From a bacterium (GTDB taxonomy: Bacteria > UBP14 > UBA6098 > JAFGQG01), in NCBI GenBank assembly GCA_016930435.1, contig JAFGGQ010000094.1, positions 1-11,344 on the forward strand: a DNA stretch of 11,344 nt, read 5' to 3'. Position numbers and translations under genes: made by a program. Shown one piece after another: positions 9,069 to 11,344 of the stretch. The stretch's first letter is position 1, and each line of letters begins with the position of its first letter. Under the pieces are notes generated by a model that saw nothing but the letters and a program-made list of their open reading frames with translations, ran no database searches and had not been told where the DNA came from.

Positions 9069-9102
9069 TTTATCCCTCGGCTGTTCGTAAATATTATAAA
9101 GT

Positions 9103-9795
9103 CTATTCGGTTATGGTCGAAAGATCAATTGGCATACCGGGGCTCATCGTAGAACATACGGTAATAGCTTTCAAGTATCGACCTTTCAGCCCCGTTGGTT
9201 TTGCTCTAATAATGGTATCGATAAAGAACTTGGAGTTATCTAAGAGGTCTTCAGGAGGGAAAGAGACCTTACCAATAGGGGCATGAATATTACCAGCTTT
9301 ATCGACTTTAAACTGCACTTTGCCGGCTTTCGCATCGAATACCGCGTCAGCAATATCAAAAGTGACTGTTCCTGTTTTAGGGGAAGGCATTAATCCCCGG
9401 GGTCCTAAAAATTTTCCAAGCTTTCCCACTTCTTTCATCACATCAGGGGAGGCAATCAATACATCAAAATCCAGCCAACCGCTATTGATTTTTTCAATAT
9501 AATCCTCATATCCGGTGTAATCTGCTCCAGCCTCTTCTGCTTCTTTGATCTTTTCCCCCTGCGTAATCACCAGTATTTTGACCTTTTTCCCTATCCCCTT
9601 GGGGAGCACAGCAGCTCCGCGGATCATCTGATTAGCATAGCGGGGATCTACACCAAGGCTTATGGCGATCTCCACGGTTTCGTCAAAATTGGTATATTTG
9701 TTCTCTTTAAGAGACTGGAAGGCTTCCTCCAGGGTGTATTCCCTCTTGGGGCCTAACTTTTCCACTACCTGTTTGTATTTTTTGCCTCGTTTCAT
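9103..9795 (-). CDS. rplA: Ribosomal protein L1
   Basis: L1 forms the mobile arm of the 50S subunit near the E site, binds 23S rRNA, and in many bacteria represses its own operon by binding an rRNA-like mRNA site. It has 230 residues, the usual length. Domain I comes from both termini ([16 protein letters not shown] at 37-52; [13 protein letters not shown] at 199-211). Domain II is about 67-159 and contains [17 protein letters not shown] (128-144). The RNA-contact triad, normally Thr-Met-Gly near the C-terminus, reads T216-M217-S218 here because of an AGC codon. The ATG is preceded by AGGAAGG with five bases between. rplK ends 39 nt upstream and rplJ starts 34 nt downstream. No obvious L1 mRNA-binding fold is visible in either gap. 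Confidence 0.98.
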   Translation of the reverse strand: MKRGKKYKQVVEKLGPKREYTLEEAFQSLKENKYTNFDETVEIAISLGVDPRYANQMIRGAAVLPKGIGKKVKILVITQGEKIKEAEEAGADYTGYEDYIEKINSGWLDFDVLIASPDVMKEVGKLGKFLGPRGLMPSPKTGTVTFDIADAVFDAKAGKVQFKVDKAGNIHAPIGKVSFPPEDLLDNSKFFIDTIIRAKPTGLKGRYLKAITVCSTMSPGMPIDLSTITE

Positions 9796-9834
9796 TTGGG
9801 CCTTCCTATTTCGGTTTGTTAATTATAAATACTT

Positions 9835-10260
9835 TCAGTCGCTAATTTTGATTCCCATGGTCTTTGCAGTACCCATAATGGTTCTCATTGCAGCTTCTTC
9901 GTCCTTGGTGTTCAAATCGGGCATTTTAGCTTGAGCAATTTTGCGGATAGCTTCCCGGGAGATAGTAGCGACTATGTCCCGGTTAGGCTCCCCGGAACCC
10001 TTTGATACCTTGGCAGCTTTCATTAAAAAATCGGTGGCAGGTGGAGTTTTGGTGACAAAGCTGAAACTCTTATCTCCATATACGTTGATCACCACCGGTA
10101 TGATCACTTCCCCTTCTTTTTGGGTCTGAGCATTGAAAGCTTTACAAAATTCCATTATGTTAATACCTGCCTGACCCAGGGCCGGTCCTACCGGGGGGGC
10201 AGGGGTTGCCTTACCAGCCGGTATCTGTAGTTTTAAGACCTTATCTATCTTTTTAGCCAA
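9835..10260 (-). CDS. rplK: Ribosomal protein L11 (TTG start)
   Basis: L11 binds the GTPase-associated centre of 23S rRNA next to L10 and is required for RelA-dependent stringent signalling. From the TTG at 10258-10260 the protein is 141 residues, exactly the typical length. It starts [20 protein letters not shown], the normal N-terminus. The proline-rich linker and RNA-binding face include [20 protein letters not shown] (20-39). The C-terminal rRNA-binding domain (about 72-141) includes [20 protein letters not shown]. An ATG at 10314 is also in frame but would add 18 residues not found in the family, overlap nusG by 35 nt and lack this ribosome site. The TTG has a near-perfect AAGGAGGT five bases upstream. 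It lies 19 nt after nusG. Confidence 0.97.
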   Translation of the reverse strand: MAKKIDKVLKLQIPAGKATPAPPVGPALGQAGINIMEFCKAFNAQTQKEGEVIIPVVINVYGDKSFSFVTKTPPATDFLMKAAKVSKGSGEPNRDIVATISREAIRKIAQAKMPDLNTKDEEAAMRTIMGTAKTMGIKISD

Positions 10261-10265
10261 GCTAA

Positions 10266-10273
10266 ACCTCCTT
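10266..10273 (-). promoter_or_regulatory. Ribosome binding site that fixes the rplK start
   Basis: AAGGAGGT, nearly the full anti-16S complement, ends five bases before the TTG at 10258-10260. It lies inside the longer ATG-started reading frame, so it supports the TTG as the true start. It sits in the 19-nt nusG-rplK gap. Confidence 0.85.
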
Positions 10274-10279
10274 GATGGA

Positions 10280-10813
10280 TTATCCTTTATCCTCTTGAAT
10301 TTGGAAGAAATCAACCTCTACCGGGGTTAACCTCCCGAATATACTCACCATTATTTTAACCTTGCCCCTTTCCTGATTAACGTTGCTAATAATTCCCGAG
10401 AAATCCTTAAAGGGCCCGTCAATAACCTTAGCGGGATCTCCTACCTTAAAAGGAACCTCAATTTTCCGCTCTTCCTTAACTCCCTCCACTCTGTGCAGTA
10501 TCTTTTCGATTTCATCAGGATCCAGGGGTACCGGCTTATTATGAGAGGTAACAAAGTGGGTTATCCCCGGGACACTGAAAATAAGTGATTGGGTGTCCGG
10601 GTTTAAATCCATTTGAATAAGAATATAACCCGGGAAAAATTTGCGGGTCACCGTTTTTTTCTTGCCGCTTTTCATCTGAATAATGTCCTCGGTAGGAATA
10701 AGTATCTTGACTATCTTATCATCCAGATTCCGTTCTTTAATAACCCCTTCCAGATACTTTTTGACCTGTTCCTCATGTCCGGACAATGTATGTACAACGT
10801 ACCAGTTAAGCAT
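10280..10813 (-). CDS. nusG: Transcription termination/antitermination factor NusG
   Basis: NusG binds the clamp of RNA polymerase, lowers pausing, and links transcription to Rho or to the leading ribosome. It has 177 residues, close to E. coli (181). The NGN domain spans about 1-110, starting [12 protein letters not shown] and carrying the conserved [13 protein letters not shown] at 58-70. A linker leads to the KOW domain at about 121-173 ([19 protein letters not shown] at 122-140). There is no inserted domain II of the kind found in some phyla. The ATG uses a GAGGT nine bases upstream, and this site overlaps the end of secE, including its TAG stop, so translation of the pair is probably coupled. 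rplK follows after 19 nt. Confidence 0.98.
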   Translation of the reverse strand: MLNWYVVHTLSGHEEQVKKYLEGVIKERNLDDKIVKILIPTEDIIQMKSGKKKTVTRKFFPGYILIQMDLNPDTQSLIFSVPGITHFVTSHNKPVPLDPDEIEKILHRVEGVKEERKIEVPFKVGDPAKVIDGPFKDFSGIISNVNQERGKVKIMVSIFGRLTPVEVDFFQIQEDKG

Positions 10814-10820
10814 GATAAAT

Positions 10821-11006
10821 CTACCTCAACACCGTTTTTAATAATATGTAAAAAAGGTAATCGACTCCACCGATAAAGATAGCGGACAGGATGGTTGCTA
10901 TAACCACCGCTATGGTCAGTCCGCTTAACTCGTTTTTGGTAGGCCATTTGACCTTTACAAATTCGTTTTTAACCTCTTTAAAAAAGACCTTTAATTTTTG
11001 AAACAT
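10821..11006 (-). CDS. secE: Preprotein translocase subunit SecE
   Basis: SecE is the essential small subunit of the SecYEG channel in the inner membrane, where it clamps the two halves of SecY. At 61 residues it is the short single-span form, not the three-span E. coli type. Residues 1-28 form the amphipathic cytoplasmic helix ending in the signature KVKWPTKNEL (18-27). One hydrophobic span follows at about 30-56. The ATG has AAGGAG five bases upstream (11012-11017). This site begins four bases past the encoded CCA end of the tRNA gene, so the secE mRNA after tRNA removal would keep a leader of only about 15 nt. The stop is seven bases before nusG. Confidence 0.97.
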   Translation of the reverse strand: MFQKLKVFFKEVKNEFVKVKWPTKNELSGLTIAVVIATILSAIFIGGVDYLFYILLKTVLR

Positions 11007-11021
11007 CCTTACTCCTTATAA

Positions 11022-11097
11022 TGGCAGGCCCGGAGGGACTCGAACCCCCAACCACCGGTTTTGGAGACCGATGCTCTCCCAGTTGAGCTACAGGCCT
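11022..11097 (-). tRNA. trnW: tRNA-Trp (anticodon CCA)
   Basis: This is a 76-nt cloverleaf with the 3' CCA encoded. The acceptor AGGCCTG pairs with CGGGCCT (one U-G pair), the D stem is GCTC/GAGC, and the anticodon stem is TCGGT/ACCGG. The anticodon loop CTCCAAA places CCA at 11062-11064. The T stem GGGGG/CCCTC has one wobble pair, with loop TTCGAGT. The A1-U72 pair and discriminator G73 match the known identity set of bacterial tryptophan tRNAs. It starts four bases after the rpmG stop and ends 15 nt before secE, so it must be cut out of a shared transcript. A tRNA-Trp gene between tuf and secE is common in bacteria. Confidence 0.98.
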
Positions 11098-11101
11098 GCA
11101 A

Positions 11102-11251
11102 TTATCTCGTTTCTTTATGAATAGTATGTTTATTGCATCTGCGGCAGAATTTCTTGAATTCAACCCTCTTCGGATGCAATCTTTTATTCTTATCAGTAAT
11201 GTAATTACGGCACTTACACTCGGTGCATTCCAGAATTACGTTTACCCGCAA
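11102..11251 (-). CDS. rpmG: Ribosomal protein L33 (TTG start)
   Basis: L33 is a small 50S protein near the E site. This copy has 49 residues and starts [12 protein letters not shown]. It is the zinc-ribbon (C+) form, with C9 and C12 paired with C36 and C39, plus an extra C14. The family pattern NYITDKNKR and [17 protein letters not shown] is intact. The start is TTG and is well fixed: the sequence has no internal Met codon, and the upstream frame reaches the tuf stop after three codons. It is shorter than the usual ORF-calling cutoff. It begins nine bases after tuf and ends four bases before the tRNA. Confidence 0.97.
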   Translation of the reverse strand: MRVNVILECTECKCRNYITDKNKRLHPKRVEFKKFCRRCNKHTIHKETR

Positions 11252-11256
11252 GTTAA

Positions 11257-11262
11257 CCTCCT
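11257..11262 (-). promoter_or_regulatory. Ribosome binding site of rpmG, overlapping the tuf stop
   Basis: AGGAGG lies five bases before the rpmG TTG and shares two bases with the TAG stop of tuf (11261-11263). This decides the TTG as the start and suggests coupled translation of EF-Tu and L33. Confidence 0.8.
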
Positions 11263-11344
11263 ATTCAATAATTTCGGTAACCACGCCGGCTCCGATGGTC
11301 TTGCCGCCCTCACGGATAGCAAAACGCAGGCCTACTTCCATAGC
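11261..11344 (-). CDS. tuf: Elongation factor Tu, 3' end only (partial)
   Basis: EF-Tu delivers aminoacyl-tRNA to the ribosome as a GTP complex. Only the last 27 codons are present. They contain MEVGLRFAIREGGKTIGAG then VVTEIIE, the conserved end of domain 3, and stop at TAG. The coding sequence continues past the window edge. Its stop overlaps the rpmG ribosome site, placing tuf at the upstream end of this transcription unit. Whether the genome has a second tuf copy in the str operon cannot be seen here. Confidence 0.96.
   Translation of the reverse strand, partial: AMEVGLRFAIREGGKTIGAGVVTEIIE

Noticed and set aside
9093-9098. A perfect TATAAT on the minus strand between rplA and rplJ
   Set aside because: E. 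coli has a promoter near this point, but no hexamer at 15-18 bases upstream resembles TTGACA. In an AT-rich gap a single hexamer is weak evidence.
9796-9834. Possible L1 operator in the rplK-rplA gap
   Set aside because: The 39-nt gap shows only the rplA ribosome site and no paired structure like the L1 site in 23S rRNA.
10193-10199. Run of seven G (C in the coding strand) inside rplK, a possible slippage site
   Set aside because: The run encodes the conserved PPVGP segment of L11 and the frame is intact on both sides. It is explained by the protein sequence.
10978-11163. A 61-codon minus-strand ORF spanning secE, the tRNA and rpmG
   Set aside because: It translates straight through tRNA-Trp and overlaps the real rpmG and secE frames. 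It gives the peptide commonly produced by false ORFs over tRNA genes.
1-11344. A hidden novel system, mobile element or CRISPR array
   Set aside because: Genes of known, conserved families fill the window in a familiar order. Gaps are 102 nt or less, and no direct-repeat array, terminal repeat, integrase or transposase is present.

Overview
The window is a bacterial translation and transcription gene cluster, with every gene on the minus strand. Read in the direction of transcription (from high to low coordinates), the order is tuf (3' end only), rpmG, tRNA-Trp, secE, nusG, rplK, rplA, rplJ, rplL, rpoB, rpoC, rpsL (5' end only). This joins the secE-nusG-rplKAJL-rpoBC block to the start of the str operon (rpsL). 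Nearly all DNA is coding. The largest gaps are 102 nt (rpoC to rpsL) and 79 nt (rplL to rpoB). There are no mobile elements, CRISPR arrays, broken genes or unexplained ORFs of any size.

Organism: RpoB and RpoC both carry the large inserts typical of Gracilicutes-type (mostly diderm) bacteria. These are a charged, coiled-coil-like segment in beta at about residues 890-1005, and an SI3-type insert in the beta' trigger loop at about residues 917-1090. Base composition is moderate to AT-leaning. Shine-Dalgarno sites are strong, and half of the visible starts are GTG or TTG. The protein sequences look PVC-like or from a related uncultured phylum, but that is an impression and I cannot place the genome more finely.

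Layout: 1-44 holds the first codons of rpsL. 45-146 holds its ribosome site, a candidate promoter and a weak terminator-like hairpin. 147-4244 is rpoC and 4258-8046 is rpoB. 8047-8125 is a junction with a hairpin next to the rpoB ribosome site. 8126-10260 holds the four stalk and L1-arm ribosomal proteins. 10280-11006 holds nusG and secE. 11022-11097 is tRNA-Trp, 11102-11251 is rpmG, and 11261-11344 is the end of tuf.

Function: the cluster encodes the catalytic core of RNA polymerase (beta, beta'), its elongation factor NusG, the factor-binding ribosomal stalk (L11, L10, L7/L12) with the L1 arm, L33, S12 and EF-Tu, plus the SecE translocon subunit and tRNA-Trp. Short gaps, with stop codons often inside the next ribosome site, fit one long co-transcribed unit whose main promoter lies beyond 11344. 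I found no undescribed system. The points worth a second look are start-codon choice (rplK must be shortened to a TTG start), the rplL-rpoB hairpin, the lack of room for a canonical L10 leader, a substitution in the L1 RNA-binding motif, and the overlapping signals between rpoC and rpsL.
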